The position numbers and the translations under genes were made by a program. A stretch of DNA of 64,000 nt from the NCBI GenBank assembly GCA_036339375.1, contig JAYZBC010000071.1, forward strand, positions 19,301 through 83,300, in the 5' to 3' direction. This document shows positions 1-8,930 of this stretch, in pieces. The stretch is from JAYZBC01 sp036339375 (lineage in GTDB: Bacteria > Pseudomonadota > Alphaproteobacteria > MPNO01 > UBA2964). The notes beneath the pieces are model-generated. The model was not told the DNA's origin. It saw only the letters and a program-made list of their open reading frames with translations, and ran no database searches. Each line of letters starts with the position of its first letter. Position 1 is the first letter of the stretch.

Positions 1-619
1 TATTTGAAGTTATTTCTTTGACCACTTGGACAAAATCCTCTGTTTGATAATTGATGGCACGCAACGCGCCTAGTTTTTCGCAGGCGAGGCATTTTTCTCT
101 GGTTCCTGCTGTAACTATGACATTTGATCCCTTGTTTACAGCTAGTTGAATTGCGGTGGTGCCAATTCCACTTGATCCACCGTGCACTAACAAAACTTCA
201 CCAGGTTTAAGCCGACCACGAGTAAAGACGTTGTCCCAGACAGTAAAGAAAGTTTCTGGTAATGCAGCCGCTTCAATCAATGAAAGAGATTTTGGTACTG
301 GCAAACATTGCGATGCTGGAGCAGTGCAGAATTCCGCATAACCCCCGCCCGCTACAAGTGCACAAATTTTGTCTCCTATATTCCAACCATCAACGCTAGG
401 AGAAATTTCGTCAACAATACCGGATACCTCAAGACCTGGAATTTCTGAAACTCCCTTAGGTGGGGGATACATTCCGTTTCTCTGCATCACGTCGGGTCGA
501 TTTATTCCGGCAGCGGAAACCTTTATCAAAATTTGATTTTCCTCCAGTGTTGGCAAGGGTACCTTTACGGGAGACAGGACATTAGGACCACCTGGCTTGG
601 TGATTTTAATTGCTGTCAT
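1..619 (-). CDS. NAD(P)H-quinone oxidoreductase, zinc-independent MDR family (3' end cut by window)
   Basis: Translation of the minus strand runs open to the left window edge, so the C-terminal third is missing. The N-terminus (MTAIKITKPGGPNVL) and the motif AAGINRPDVMQR followed by YPPPKG are typical of the PIG3/QOR-type quinone oxidoreductases of the medium-chain dehydrogenase superfamily. The start of the nucleotide-binding fold is seen in the stretch VLVHGGSSGIGTTAIQLA. These enzymes reduce quinones with NADPH and need no zinc. I chose the ATG at 619 because family members start there; an in-frame ATG at 643 would add eight residues. It is divergent from the DUF1192 gene, a pairing common in alphaproteobacteria. 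Confidence 0.88.
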   Translation of the reverse strand, partial: MTAIKITKPGGPNVLSPVKVPLPTLEENQILIKVSAAGINRPDVMQRNGMYPPPKGVSEIPGLEVSGIVDEISPSVDGWNIGDKICALVAGGGYAEFCTAPASQCLPVPKSLSLIEAAALPETFFTVWDNVFTRGRLKPGEVLLVHGGSSGIGTTAIQLAVNKGSNVIVTAGTREKCLACEKLGALRAINYQTEDFVQVVKEITSN

Positions 620-723
620 TACATCTTGTACTTTACAAACCATGATTTTAGCTATTTTCATAAATAAAGCAGTTGTACCATTACTGCTACGATTTCAAAC
701 TCGCAAGAGAAAAGGACAATGGA

Positions 724-912
724 ATGGAGGAAGATGAAGAAGAATTACGAAAACCAAAAGGATGGTCAACCCTGGATTTAGAGGATCTTTCAATAGATCA
801 ATTGGAGATTTACATATCGGAGCTTGAAACAGAGATAAAAAGGGTCCGTTTGGATATTAAAGAAAAAATGGTTCACGCTAATCTTGCTGAGAATTTCTTT
901 AAAAAAAATTAA
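724..912 (+). CDS. DUF1192 family small acidic protein
   Basis: A 62-residue acidic protein beginning MEEDEEELRKPKGW. The core LSIDQLEIYISELETEIKRVRLDI and the C-terminal NLAENFFKK match the DUF1192 family, which is found almost only in alphaproteobacteria and has no known function. The middle should form a short amphipathic helix or coiled coil. The start at 724 is chosen over the in-frame ATG at 673 because an AAAGGA ribosome site (711-716) lies just before it and the extra 17 residues are not family-like. The neighbours, a divergent quinone oxidoreductase and a convergent rpmE, are the usual ones. Confidence 0.8.
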   Translation: MEEDEEELRKPKGWSTLDLEDLSIDQLEIYISELETEIKRVRLDIKEKMVHANLAENFFKKN

Positions 913-1000
913 ATGTTATGGTTTTTCTTAGTTTTCCGAATGACTTTGATCCTGAAATTAAGAATAATTCAATACATAGAATGTGTTTAAAAAATAGAAT

Positions 1001-1225
1001 TTATTTTAGCCCAAAATTTTCGAACTTTTTGTTAAACTTGGCAACCTGAGTATCTGACGTATTTATCCATTGGGCTCCGCCAGTCCAAGCTGGGTGGCTA
1101 TTTGGATCTATGTCTAACTTTAAAGTATCACCAGGTTTCCCCCAAGTAGAATGAGTCTGGTAACTAGTACCGTCTGTCATAACGACAGTGATTTCATGGT
1201 AATCAGGATGAATATCCGATTTCAT
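1001..1225 (-). CDS. rpmE: 50S ribosomal protein L31
   Basis: A 74-residue protein beginning [19 protein letters not shown], with the L31 signature [25 protein letters not shown] at its C-terminal half. It lacks the CxxC zinc site of C+ type L31, as is usual in alphaproteobacteria. L31 sits at the bridge between the large and small ribosomal subunits. It lies between DUF1192 and a divergent MsbA-like exporter, the standard alphaproteobacterial order. An AGAGAA ribosome site precedes the ATG on the minus strand. Confidence 0.95.
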   Translation of the reverse strand: MKSDIHPDYHEITVVMTDGTSYQTHSTWGKPGDTLKLDIDPNSHPAWTGGAQWINTSDTQVAKFNKKFENFGLK

Positions 1226-1375
1226 AATTCTCTCCGAAAAAAAGCGTTATACAGCAAAAGTTGGAGACGGAGCAAGCTTAGTATGAAAAATGGTTTTAGG
1301 TTCTGCGTTGACGTAGAATACTTGGAGTGCTTTTTTGGCTTTGAGGAATTAGGCAGTGTTAAAGGATAATCAATA

Positions 1376-3172
1376 ATGGCGCGTAGGGCACGAAAAAGCC
1401 AAACAAGTCTGGAGAAACAAGATCGGCCGGCCGGCTCAATTGGTGCACTACGTGGTCTAATTCCCTATTTAAGTCCCTATAAAGCTGCAATGGCAGGAGC
1501 ATTGGTAGCGCTTACTGCAGCGGCAACCACAGTTTTATTTATGGGGGTTGGGATTCGAACTTTGGTTGATCAAGGTTTTCGAAGTGGAAATCCTGAGCTT
1601 TTGGATAATGCGCTCGTGGGTTTATTTGTAATCATTGCGGTGCTTACTGCAGCCACCTACGCAAGGTTTTTTCTTGTATCTTGGATTGGTGAAAGGGTTG
1701 TTGCTGATCTTAGGCGGGACGTATTTAATCACGTCCTTGTCCTTGATTCAGGATTTTTCGAAAAAACACGTGTCGGGGAAGTTTTATCGCGTTTGAGCAC
1801 TGATACCACTCTCCTGCAGTCTGTTGTTGGGTCTCAGGTTTCCGTTGCCCTCAGGAATCTGCTTCTTTTTCTGGGTGGAACGGCAATGCTGTTTATTACC
1901 AGCCCCCGAATGACTGGCCTTGTATTCCTTGTTGTCCCTCTTGTTATTTCACCAATTATTCTATTTGGGCGCAAAGTTCGGCGCCTTTCTCGTGCGAGCC
2001 AAGACCGTGTCGCCGATGTCGGGGCGTTAGTTGAAGAGACTTTAAATGCGGTTGGTATTGTACAAGCTTTCTGTCATGAGAAAATAGATCAGGATCGATT
2101 TGATAAAAGAATCTCCGATACTCTGGCGACTGCAATTAAACGAATAAAAGCACGTGCCAGTCTCACAGCAGTTGTTATGATTCTGGTTTTTGGTTCGATT
2201 GGTGTAATCCTATGGCTTGGAGGTTATGACGTCATTTCAGGACGTATAACAGCGGGTGACTTATCGGCTTTCGTTTTCTACGCAGTAGTGGTGGCAGGGT
2301 CAGTCGGCGCAATTAGCGAAGTGTATGGGGATTTGCAGCGTGCTGCTGGTGCATGCGAACGGTTAATGGAGCTTCTGGCTACTGTGCCAGAGATGCAATC
2401 ACCAAAAAAACCCATGTTTTTACCTAATCCATTAGCTGGGCTGGTTAATATAGAGAATGTGACGTTTAGTTATCCTTCTCGCCCAAAAGCACCCTCATTA
2501 GAAAATTTTAGCATAAACGTAAATCCCGGAGAAATGGTCGCGTTAGTAGGTCCTTCAGGTGCCGGAAAATCAACGGTCTTTCAACTTCTGTTGCGTTTTT
2601 TTGATCCAACCCAGGGTAAAATTACACTCGATGGGATTGATATTTCAACAGTTAACCTACAAGCCTTGAGGTCACAAATTGCTTTTGTCCCACAAGACGC
2701 CATTATTTTTGCAACCGACGCCTGGGAAAACATTAGGTATGGCCGGCCAACGGCAACTCATAACGAAATACGTTTAGCGGCAACTGCAGCGGCAGCAGCA
2801 GAATTTATTGATCCTTTACCCGAAGGGTTTAATACTTTTTTGGGAGAAAAAGGAGTTCGTCTATCAGGTGGCCAAAGACAAAGAATTGCAATTGCGCGTG
2901 TAATTCTTAGAAATTCTCCATTATTGTTGTTAGATGAAGCTACTAGCGCTTTAGACGCTGAAAGTGAGCGAAGTGTTCAACAGGCTCTAGAAAAAGCAAT
3001 GGCCAATCGCAGTACAATTGTAATAGCCCACAGACTAGCGACTGTCCTTAAGGCAGACCGAATTTTTGTAATGGATAAAGGACGAATTGTTGATTCTGGT
3101 ACTCATGCAGAACTTATTAAAAAAGATGGATTATATGCAAGACTGGCGGCATTACAATTTGACAGCAACTAA
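1376..3172 (+). CDS. MsbA-like ABC exporter, fused permease and ATPase
   Basis: A 598-residue half-transporter. About six membrane helices fill residues 30-310, followed by an ATPase domain from about 360. Visible motifs are Walker A GPSGAGKST (near 392), signature LSGGQRQRIAIAR (near 496), Walker B LLLLDEATSALD (near 517) and the switch His in IVIAHRLATV. It should work as an inner-membrane homodimer exporting a lipid or hydrophobic compound. The exact substrate cannot be read from the sequence. It belongs to the 'MsbA-related' clade usually found next to rpmE in alphaproteobacteria. AAAGGA lies upstream of the ATG. Confidence 0.92.
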   Translation: MARRARKSQTSLEKQDRPAGSIGALRGLIPYLSPYKAAMAGALVALTAAATTVLFMGVGIRTLVDQGFRSGNPELLDNALVGLFVIIAVLTAATYARFFLVSWIGERVVADLRRDVFNHVLVLDSGFFEKTRVGEVLSRLSTDTTLLQSVVGSQVSVALRNLLLFLGGTAMLFITSPRMTGLVFLVVPLVISPIILFGRKVRRLSRASQDRVADVGALVEETLNAVGIVQAFCHEKIDQDRFDKRISDTLATAIKRIKARASLTAVVMILVFGSIGVILWLGGYDVISGRITAGDLSAFVFYAVVVAGSVGAISEVYGDLQRAAGACERLMELLATVPEMQSPKKPMFLPNPLAGLVNIENVTFSYPSRPKAPSLENFSINVNPGEMVALVGPSGAGKSTVFQLLLRFFDPTQGKITLDGIDISTVNLQALRSQIAFVPQDAIIFATDAWENIRYGRPTATHNEIRLAATAAAAAEFIDPLPEGFNTFLGEKGVRLSGGQRQRIAIARVILRNSPLLLLDEATSALDAESERSVQQALEKAMANRSTIVIAHRLATVLKADRIFVMDKGRIVDSGTHAELIKKDGLYARLAALQFDSN

Positions 3173-3317
3173 AGAAATCAAATTTCTTATATTGAATTCT
3201 AACACTTTTTGATTAACTAAGTTTTAGTAGGGGAGTGTATAACACCTGACTAATTTAAAATGTAGGAAGGTAAATCAACAAAATTTTAACAGCTGAAAAT
3301 TCTTACTTGTATTTTTC

Positions 3318-4760
3318 TTAACGTCCGGTGAGTTTGAATTCAATTCTTCGGTTGCGGTTCAATGCAGCAGGGGTTTCAGCACTATCTAACGGTCGGAATT
3401 GCCCAAAACCGGTTGCGGCTAATCTTTTAGGTGAAATTCCTAGGTCTGTAAGAACTTTAACAACAGCTATTGCCCTTGCTGTCGAGAGCTCCCAGTTAGA
3501 TGGGAATCGGGGTGTTTGTATGGGGTTTTTGTCAGTATGTCCATCAACACGCAATACCCAATCAACGTCTTTGGGGATACGTTTTGAAATATCCTTTAGA
3601 GTAGCAGCTAACTGAGTAATTTGTTTCTGTCCGGGGGCCAACAAATTAGCAGAACCAGATGGAAAGAGAACCTCGGACTGAAAAACAAAACGATCACCTT
3701 CAACTCGGATGCGCTTGGTTTTTCCTAACGCTTTCCTCAATTTACCAAAAAATTCCGAACGATAACGTGCAAGCTCTTCCACTTTGCTGGCAAGCGCGGC
3801 ATTAAGGCGTTTGCCAAGATTTACAATTTTGACGTTTTGTTCCTGCGACTTTGTTTCTGATGCTTCTAGGGCGGCAGAAATTCTGGCTAATTGTTTTCGT
3901 AGAGTTGCAATTTGGCTGTTTAGCAAACTTAATTGCCCTTTTGACCAAGCAGATTTTTCACGCTCTTTGTTTAACTCAGCTTTCGTTTGATCATTTAAAG
4001 TTACTAATTCCTCAAGGCGAATTTTTTTCTTTTTAATCTCAGTTTGTGCCAAAGATGTACGTTCTTCCATAGAATTTAATTTAGCCAACAATTTTTTGCT
4101 ACGATCTCGAGAAGCCGTAAGGCTATTTAGGCTTGTTTTTAACTTGTCCTGGGATTTGGCCAAAGAAGATTGGCTGTTTTCTAAAGTAACGGCCAGAACG
4201 TTAACTTTATTTTCAAGAACATTTTTGGCTAATTTTAAAGCCTTAATATCATTCTCTAGACTTTTTAGAGTCGCGAGCTGGATAGCTATTTTGTTGCGGT
4301 CTGCTGCTATTAATTCTTGGGCGTCCTTTAGTTCTTTTTCAAACTTTTTTCCCTGCTGGTTTGAATCGTTCAGAGCTGTAGCTAAAAGATCTCGATCCTG
4401 CGTTCGGGCAAGTAAAATTTTTGCTAATTGGTCACGTTCACTTGTGATTGCGCCTAGGTCTGATTTTAAACTAGTTTGATCAGCTTCAGAGGTCTCCAGT
4501 TCTAAAGAAATTTGTGCTAGGTCTTCCCGAAGTCGTTTGTTGGATTTTTTTTCGAGGGCCAATACTTCTGCAAGCTCGGCAACCTGTTGGTTTAGTCGAT
4601 CCAAAGCATCATTTCTGCCAGAAAGTATATCTGACAAAAAAAATTGCGCTAAGGTGAAAACCATAAGTAAAAAAATTACAATTATCAGTAAAGCGGACAT
4701 GGCATCCACAAATCCTGGCCAAATATTGGGAATGGTTCTTCTATTTGAGCCCCTTGCCAT
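3318..4760 (-). CDS. MotB/OmpA-type peptidoglycan-binding protein with long coiled coil
   Basis: A 480-residue protein in three parts. A single membrane helix at residues 17-42 carries an Asp at its start (GFVDAMSALLIIVIF), equivalent to the proton-binding Asp of MotB. A coiled coil of about 270 residues rich in Lys, Glu and Leu follows. The OmpA-like peptidoglycan-binding domain is at the C-terminus (VDGHTD, ALNRNRRIEF). The partner MotA/TolQ-like gene is 21 bp upstream. No flagellar genes are present, so this is probably a non-flagellar, ion-driven envelope complex conserved in alphaproteobacteria. The periplasmic coiled coil is far longer than in flagellar MotB. Confidence 0.85.
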   Translation of the reverse strand: MARGSNRRTIPNIWPGFVDAMSALLIIVIFLLMVFTLAQFFLSDILSGRNDALDRLNQQVAELAEVLALEKKSNKRLREDLAQISLELETSEADQTSLKSDLGAITSERDQLAKILLARTQDRDLLATALNDSNQQGKKFEKELKDAQELIAADRNKIAIQLATLKSLENDIKALKLAKNVLENKVNVLAVTLENSQSSLAKSQDKLKTSLNSLTASRDRSKKLLAKLNSMEERTSLAQTEIKKKKIRLEELVTLNDQTKAELNKEREKSAWSKGQLSLLNSQIATLRKQLARISAALEASETKSQEQNVKIVNLGKRLNAALASKVEELARYRSEFFGKLRKALGKTKRIRVEGDRFVFQSEVLFPSGSANLLAPGQKQITQLAATLKDISKRIPKDVDWVLRVDGHTDKNPIQTPRFPSNWELSTARAIAVVKVLTDLGISPKRLAATGFGQFRPLDSAETPAALNRNRRIEFKLTGR

Positions 4761-4781
4761 CAGAAGTTCAGTCCAAAACGC

Positions 4782-5918
4782 TTATCGTTTTGCCTGTTCA
4801 GCAATAGCAGCCATTGTTCGTGCTAAGACCCTAATTTCACTACGCATTTCGGAAATAAGCTCGGTACGTCCAGCACTGATTTGCTCTATTAAACGAGATA
4901 ATTGTTTATCGATATTTCGGACTGCACTTTGGGCGTTTGCGTCATTTTTAGTTTCTACTGCTTCTGAAAATTTCGTGATTAAGTTTTTTATTTCTATTTG
5001 GGTTTCCACTCCTTTTGATACTAGCGATTTTTCGGTCTGCATTTGATCCGTGAAACTGTCCAGCTTTTCGCTCAAAACAATAACACTATTATTTGCTAAA
5101 ATTCGGCTTTGTTCACCACGTTCGAGTGTCCCCTGTAATTTTTCCAGGCTATCTGCTGTTTGTTCCAGCAATGCTTGAACATAAGCAGGTACTGCCTGAT
5201 CTTCATCTCCTACAGATAGGTTCCCAGAGGATAATCGCGTTTGTCCCGCTAACCAATCTTCCAAATCATTGTAAAAACGATTTTGTGCTTGTCCTGCTTG
5301 CAGTTCTAAAAAGCCAAGTACTAGTGAACCGGCTAGTCCAAACAAAGATGAACTAAAAGCAGTTCCCATACCGACTAAGGGTGCCTTTAGACCTGTTTTG
5401 AGTTTGTTGAACATATCCGCAAGGTCAGCATTTGCCAATGAAAGCCCACCAATTACGTCACTTACAGCTCCAATTGTTTGAAGGAGGCCCCAAAACGTCC
5501 CTAACAAACCAAGAAAAATCAAAAGGCCAATAAGGTAGCGAGAAAGATCTCTCGATTCTTCTAGGCGAGAGGAGATGCCGTCAAGCAAAGAACGAAGAGA
5601 ATTTGTTGATAAACTAAATCGGCCCTTTCTTTCACCCAACATGGCTACCATTGGCGCTAAAAGTTTAGGGGCTTGTTGAACTGACCTACCTGGACGATTG
5701 TGACGGAAATGCAAAATCCAAGCTTCTTCGCGCATCAGTAGAGTCACTTGTCTAAAAATATATCCAACGCCTAATACCAAAACTCCAACAATTAAACCGT
5801 TGAGAACCGGATTTGCCATAAAAGCATTGGATAATGGTTCGTATAGCGCTCCTAGTGCTAAAGATACAGCCAACAAAAACAAAATCATTCTAAACAAATA
5901 ACGTTTTGGTCCGTTCAT
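4782..5918 (-). CDS. MotA/TolQ/ExbB-family proton channel protein
   Basis: A 378-residue membrane protein. There are two N-terminal membrane helices (residues about 7-55), then a MotA/ExbB core with helices around LLIFLGLLGTFWGLLQTIG and VGMGTAFSSSLFGLAGSLVLGFLEL, and a C-terminal cytoplasmic helical region of about 130 residues. It should form the stator-like channel with the MotB-like protein encoded just downstream. I place the start at 5918 (MNGPKRYLFRM) because GGGAAG lies eight bases before it. A start at 5945 would add nine residues but has no ribosome site. It is not a flagellar gene by context. Confidence 0.85.
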   Translation of the reverse strand: MNGPKRYLFRMILFLLAVSLALGALYEPLSNAFMANPVLNGLIVGVLVLGVGYIFRQVTLLMREEAWILHFRHNRPGRSVQQAPKLLAPMVAMLGERKGRFSLSTNSLRSLLDGISSRLEESRDLSRYLIGLLIFLGLLGTFWGLLQTIGAVSDVIGGLSLANADLADMFNKLKTGLKAPLVGMGTAFSSSLFGLAGSLVLGFLELQAGQAQNRFYNDLEDWLAGQTRLSSGNLSVGDEDQAVPAYVQALLEQTADSLEKLQGTLERGEQSRILANNSVIVLSEKLDSFTDQMQTEKSLVSKGVETQIEIKNLITKFSEAVETKNDANAQSAVRNIDKQLSRLIEQISAGRTELISEMRSEIRVLARTMAAIAEQAKR

Positions 5919-6284
5919 CAAAACTTCCCGTGGTGACGCCCACATTTTAGCAGGCTATGGTAATAACCAATTTATGTTTTATTCTTTTAGAGTAATAATT
6001 CGACCTGGTTTTTTGGTTTGTTCTCCAAATCTTCTCCTAATTATCTAACGCCAAAACGATCACTCTTAATTTCTTGTTTTTCAAAAAGCGATTCTACAAA
6101 TTAGGTCCGTGATCAAGAAAGCCGTTTAAGTTCACTCCTTGGTTTGCAAATATTCTTGCAAAAGCATTTACTTTTATACGTAACAATGGTTCGTCTTTTA
6201 ATTCGATTCAGTTCTCTGTTGAGGTTAGGTTCAAGGTAACACAATGAAATATCAGGTGAATTTATTCCGTTAAAATTTTATCTA
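5919..6284. other. Intergenic region, no supported gene
   Basis: The stretch lies between the MotA-like gene, transcribed leftwards, and the stop of the IMPase gene. It is AT-rich with stops in all frames. One minus-strand frame (about 6222-6103) reads as roughly 35 protein-like codons ending in a stop, but it has no start and no family match that I can name. It could be a decayed remnant. The promoter of the MotA/MotB-like pair should lie near 5919-6000, but I see no convincing -35/-10 pair. Confidence 0.5.
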
Positions 6285-7103
6285 TTACGTTACTGAATTT
6301 TTAGCGCCCATCTTTGGACTAATATTTTGAAGCAATAAAGACACTGTATTAAATAACTCATTATTTGTGGCAATTATTGACCCACTCTTCATTGGGTTAT
6401 TTTTTCCATTAACGTCGCTTAAAAGCCCTCCTGCTTCACGAACCAAGACAATGCCAGCGGCTACATCAGTTGGCGTTAAATGTAAATTCCAAAATGCATC
6501 ATATCTACCAGCGGCTACATAAGCGAGATCTAAAGCAATGGTCCCAGATAGTCTGAAACCTGCAGTAAGATTCATTTCCTTTTCTTTAGCCTCTAAAAGT
6601 CCTGGCTTTGACAAATATTTTTGTCCGTGACTATTTGAAGCTATTAAAGCTGATTCAAGTTTTCGGCGAGCGGACACTCGAAGTCGCCGATTGTTAAGGT
6701 AACAGCCTTTCCCTTTCAGGGCCCAGAAGGTTTCGTCTCGTAAAGGGTCATAAACCATTCCTGCAATTAGTTCGTTTCGTTCCTCATATGCTATGGAAAT
6801 TGCAAAATGCGGAATCCCATGAAGAAAATTGGTTGATCCGTCCAATGTTTTCACAATCCAACGATTTGCAAACTTTTGATCATAACGGAACTCAGTTTCC
6901 GAAAAAATTATGGCAAAATCTGGGCGTGCTTTTTCTAATTCTGTCTTCAAAGTAGTTTTTGTATTTAGAAATGCTTTGGTTGCAAAATCTATAGGTTCAT
7001 TTTTGGAAGATTGTAATTGCTCGATTTCACCAAAATCGTGGATGAGACCCCTTGCAGCTTTCCGTGCAGCGTTATCCATAACGTTAATGATGGGTGGCCA
7101 CAT
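6285..7103 (-). CDS. Inositol monophosphatase (SuhB)-family protein, likely altered active site
   Basis: A 272-residue member of the Li+-sensitive phosphatase superfamily, aligned over its full length with alphaproteobacterial IMPases. Landmarks are RWIVKTLDGSTNFLHGIPHFAI (residues 81-102) and TDVAAGIVLVREAGG (212-226). The usual metal motif is DPLDGT. Here it reads KTLDGS, so the first Asp is Lys85. The earlier family Asp (in a TxAD motif) is Phe45. The Glu of the EE motif (E69), the second Asp (D88) and the C-terminal Asp (D213) remain. With one metal ligand replaced by Lys it may be catalytically weak or have a changed substrate. It lies just downstream of efp, a common pairing. Confidence 0.85.
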   Translation of the reverse strand: MWPPIINVMDNAARKAARGLIHDFGEIEQLQSSKNEPIDFATKAFLNTKTTLKTELEKARPDFAIIFSETEFRYDQKFANRWIVKTLDGSTNFLHGIPHFAISIAYEERNELIAGMVYDPLRDETFWALKGKGCYLNNRRLRVSARRKLESALIASNSHGQKYLSKPGLLEAKEKEMNLTAGFRLSGTIALDLAYVAAGRYDAFWNLHLTPTDVAAGIVLVREAGGLLSDVNGKNNPMKSGSIIATNNELFNTVSLLLQNISPKMGAKNSVT

Positions 7104-7151
7104 TTTATTTTACTTTAAATTCTAAAAATTTCATTTTAATACGTGTTTTGA

Positions 7152-7718
7152 CTAATCCTTTGCACGTTCGACGTAAGTACCGTCTGACGTGGCTACAACA
7201 ATGCGGCTACCTGTCTCGATATGTGGTGGGACCATAGTTTTAAAACCATTTGCCAAAATTGCAGGTTTGTATGAAGACGAAGCAGTTTGCCCTTTTATTA
7301 CTGCATCAGCTTCGATCACCTCTAAGGTTACCTGTTGTGGCAAACGCAAACCCACAGGTATAGCTTCGACTGTATCCACAGTAACTTCCATCCCGTCCAT
7401 CAGAAAAACTTTTGTATCTCCTAAAATCCCGCTGTCTAAAAAAAATTGTTCGAATGTTTCACTGTCCATTAAATTTATTTGATTTCCTTCGCTGAAAAGA
7501 ACTGTACAAACTCGTTCATCAGTCATCAATTTTTCCACAGTTTCTTGAGTTCTGAAACGTTCGCTCGTTTTGATGCCTGTTCGTGCATCTCGCATTTCAA
7601 CTGATATAAAGGCGTTTCCTTTTCCAGGCAGGATGAGTTCGTAATTAACGACAACGAATTGCTTTCCTTCATGTTCGATTGCGTGCCCTGGTCTAAGCGT
7701 GTTGGCTTGGACTTTCAT
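7152..7718 (-). CDS. efp: Translation elongation factor P
   Basis: A 188-residue protein with the three beta-barrel domains of EF-P: the N-terminal KOW-like domain (MKVQANTLRPGHAIEHEGK) and two OB folds, ending in the family motif GSRIVVATSDGTYVERA. EF-P rescues ribosomes stalled at polyproline. The tip-loop sequence LPGKGNAF contains Lys33, equivalent to E. coli Lys34, which is the residue modified by beta-lysylation. The modification enzymes EpmB and EpmA are encoded immediately next door (7789-10046), strongly suggesting this EF-P is beta-lysylated. Confidence 0.96.
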   Translation of the reverse strand: MKVQANTLRPGHAIEHEGKQFVVVNYELILPGKGNAFISVEMRDARTGIKTSERFRTQETVEKLMTDERVCTVLFSEGNQINLMDSETFEQFFLDSGILGDTKVFLMDGMEVTVDTVEAIPVGLRLPQQVTLEVIEADAVIKGQTASSSYKPAILANGFKTMVPPHIETGSRIVVATSDGTYVERAKD

Positions 7719-7788
7719 AAAACTTCCTTAGTTGTGTTTTTTCGTCGGCCGGGGAAACTAGCAGTTAGATTATCCGGTTTCAACGCGG

Positions 7789-8865
7789 TTAAGGGTAATC
7801 GGTACTTTCTTTATAGGAGTGTTCTTCCCCCTGCCAGTCTTCGATACACCAATCACCCATTTTGGTTTGTCTAACATAACTGGAGTTAATAGGAACTTTT
7901 CCATAACCCCCAGGGATATCAATCATATATGTTGGTTGGCACAAACCACTAATTTTCCCACGGAGCTTTTTCATTAGGGATAACCCAGTTTTTAGAGAGG
8001 TACGAAAATGTCGGGTCCCTAGGGCTTTATCTCCATGATGAAGATAATAAGGTTTTATTCGACATATTACGAGTTCTCTCATCAGTTTCTCCAAAATATC
8101 AGATTGGTCGTTCACACCTTTTAACAGCACCGTTTGACTCAGAAAAGGGATTCCAGAATCAACCATAAGCGCAATTGCATTTCTTGCATTTTCTTCCAAT
8201 TCCTTTGGGTGGTTGCAATGCAAAACGACATAAACGGGGGTTTTGCATTTTAGCGTTTTTACAAGTTTGCAAGAAATTCGTGAAGGGTCCACTAGAGGTA
8301 CTCTGGTGTGAATTCTAATTACTTTAACATGATCAATTTCATCCAATTTTGAGATTATGGTTGAAATTCTTCTTTGGGATAAAATCAAAGGGTCACCACC
8401 CGACAGAATTACTTCCCAAACTTTTTTATTTTGTCGAATATACTCTATAGCGGAATTTAGTTTTTGGTTATTAAGGGTTCCGCTACCAACGGCTGCACGG
8501 CGGAAGCAATAGCGACAATAAATAGGGCATGATAAAATAGGAATTAAAAGCACGCGATCAGGGTATCGGTGCACAATTCCCTCCACTGGTGTAAAGGCTT
8601 GATCCCCTATCGGATCAAATATTTCATCAGCTGAAACATTATTTTCTCTAAAATTTGGAATAAATTGACGGGCTAAAGGGTCATTTGAATCGGCTAAATT
8701 AATTTGTTTAGCAATATGAGGCGTAATTGCAATTGGGAGAGTTTCGGAAGCCTTTTGTGCAGGTTGGATATGGTCAAACGGGATTAAGTTATTATCATAC
8801 AAATCTTTGGCTGAACGGATATAATTTTTATGAGAGCTCTGGACAAGATTTTTAGCCACCTTCAT
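7789..8865 (-). CDS. epmB: EF-P (R)-beta-lysine pathway: lysine 2,3-aminomutase EpmB
   Basis: A 358-residue radical SAM enzyme. The cluster motif CPIYCRYCFRR places the three Cys at 113, 117 and 120. GGDPL, which binds SAM, follows, and the conserved HHGDKALGTRHFRT segment lies in the C-terminal half. The length and motifs fit the short, bacterial EpmB branch of the KamA family, which isomerises lysine to (R)-beta-lysine for attachment to EF-P. Context decides this over a catabolic KamA: efp lies downstream and epmA is divergent. An AGGGGG ribosome site sits before the ATG. Confidence 0.92.
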   Translation of the reverse strand: MKVAKNLVQSSHKNYIRSAKDLYDNNLIPFDHIQPAQKASETLPIAITPHIAKQINLADSNDPLARQFIPNFRENNVSADEIFDPIGDQAFTPVEGIVHRYPDRVLLIPILSCPIYCRYCFRRAAVGSGTLNNQKLNSAIEYIRQNKKVWEVILSGGDPLILSQRRISTIISKLDEIDHVKVIRIHTRVPLVDPSRISCKLVKTLKCKTPVYVVLHCNHPKELEENARNAIALMVDSGIPFLSQTVLLKGVNDQSDILEKLMRELVICRIKPYYLHHGDKALGTRHFRTSLKTGLSLMKKLRGKISGLCQPTYMIDIPGGYGKVPINSSYVRQTKMGDWCIEDWQGEEHSYKESTDYP

Positions 8866-8930
8866 TGTATTCCCCCTAAATAATCAAATTTCAGCAAAAA
8901 CTACTGGCATCAAATTTTTGTTTTATTGAC

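Noticed and set aside
6103..6222. Minus-strand stretch of about 35 protein-like codons downstream of the IMPase gene
   Set aside because: It has no start codon, no ribosome site and no family that I can name; an AT-rich chance frame or an old remnant are equally likely, so it is only mentioned in the gap entry.
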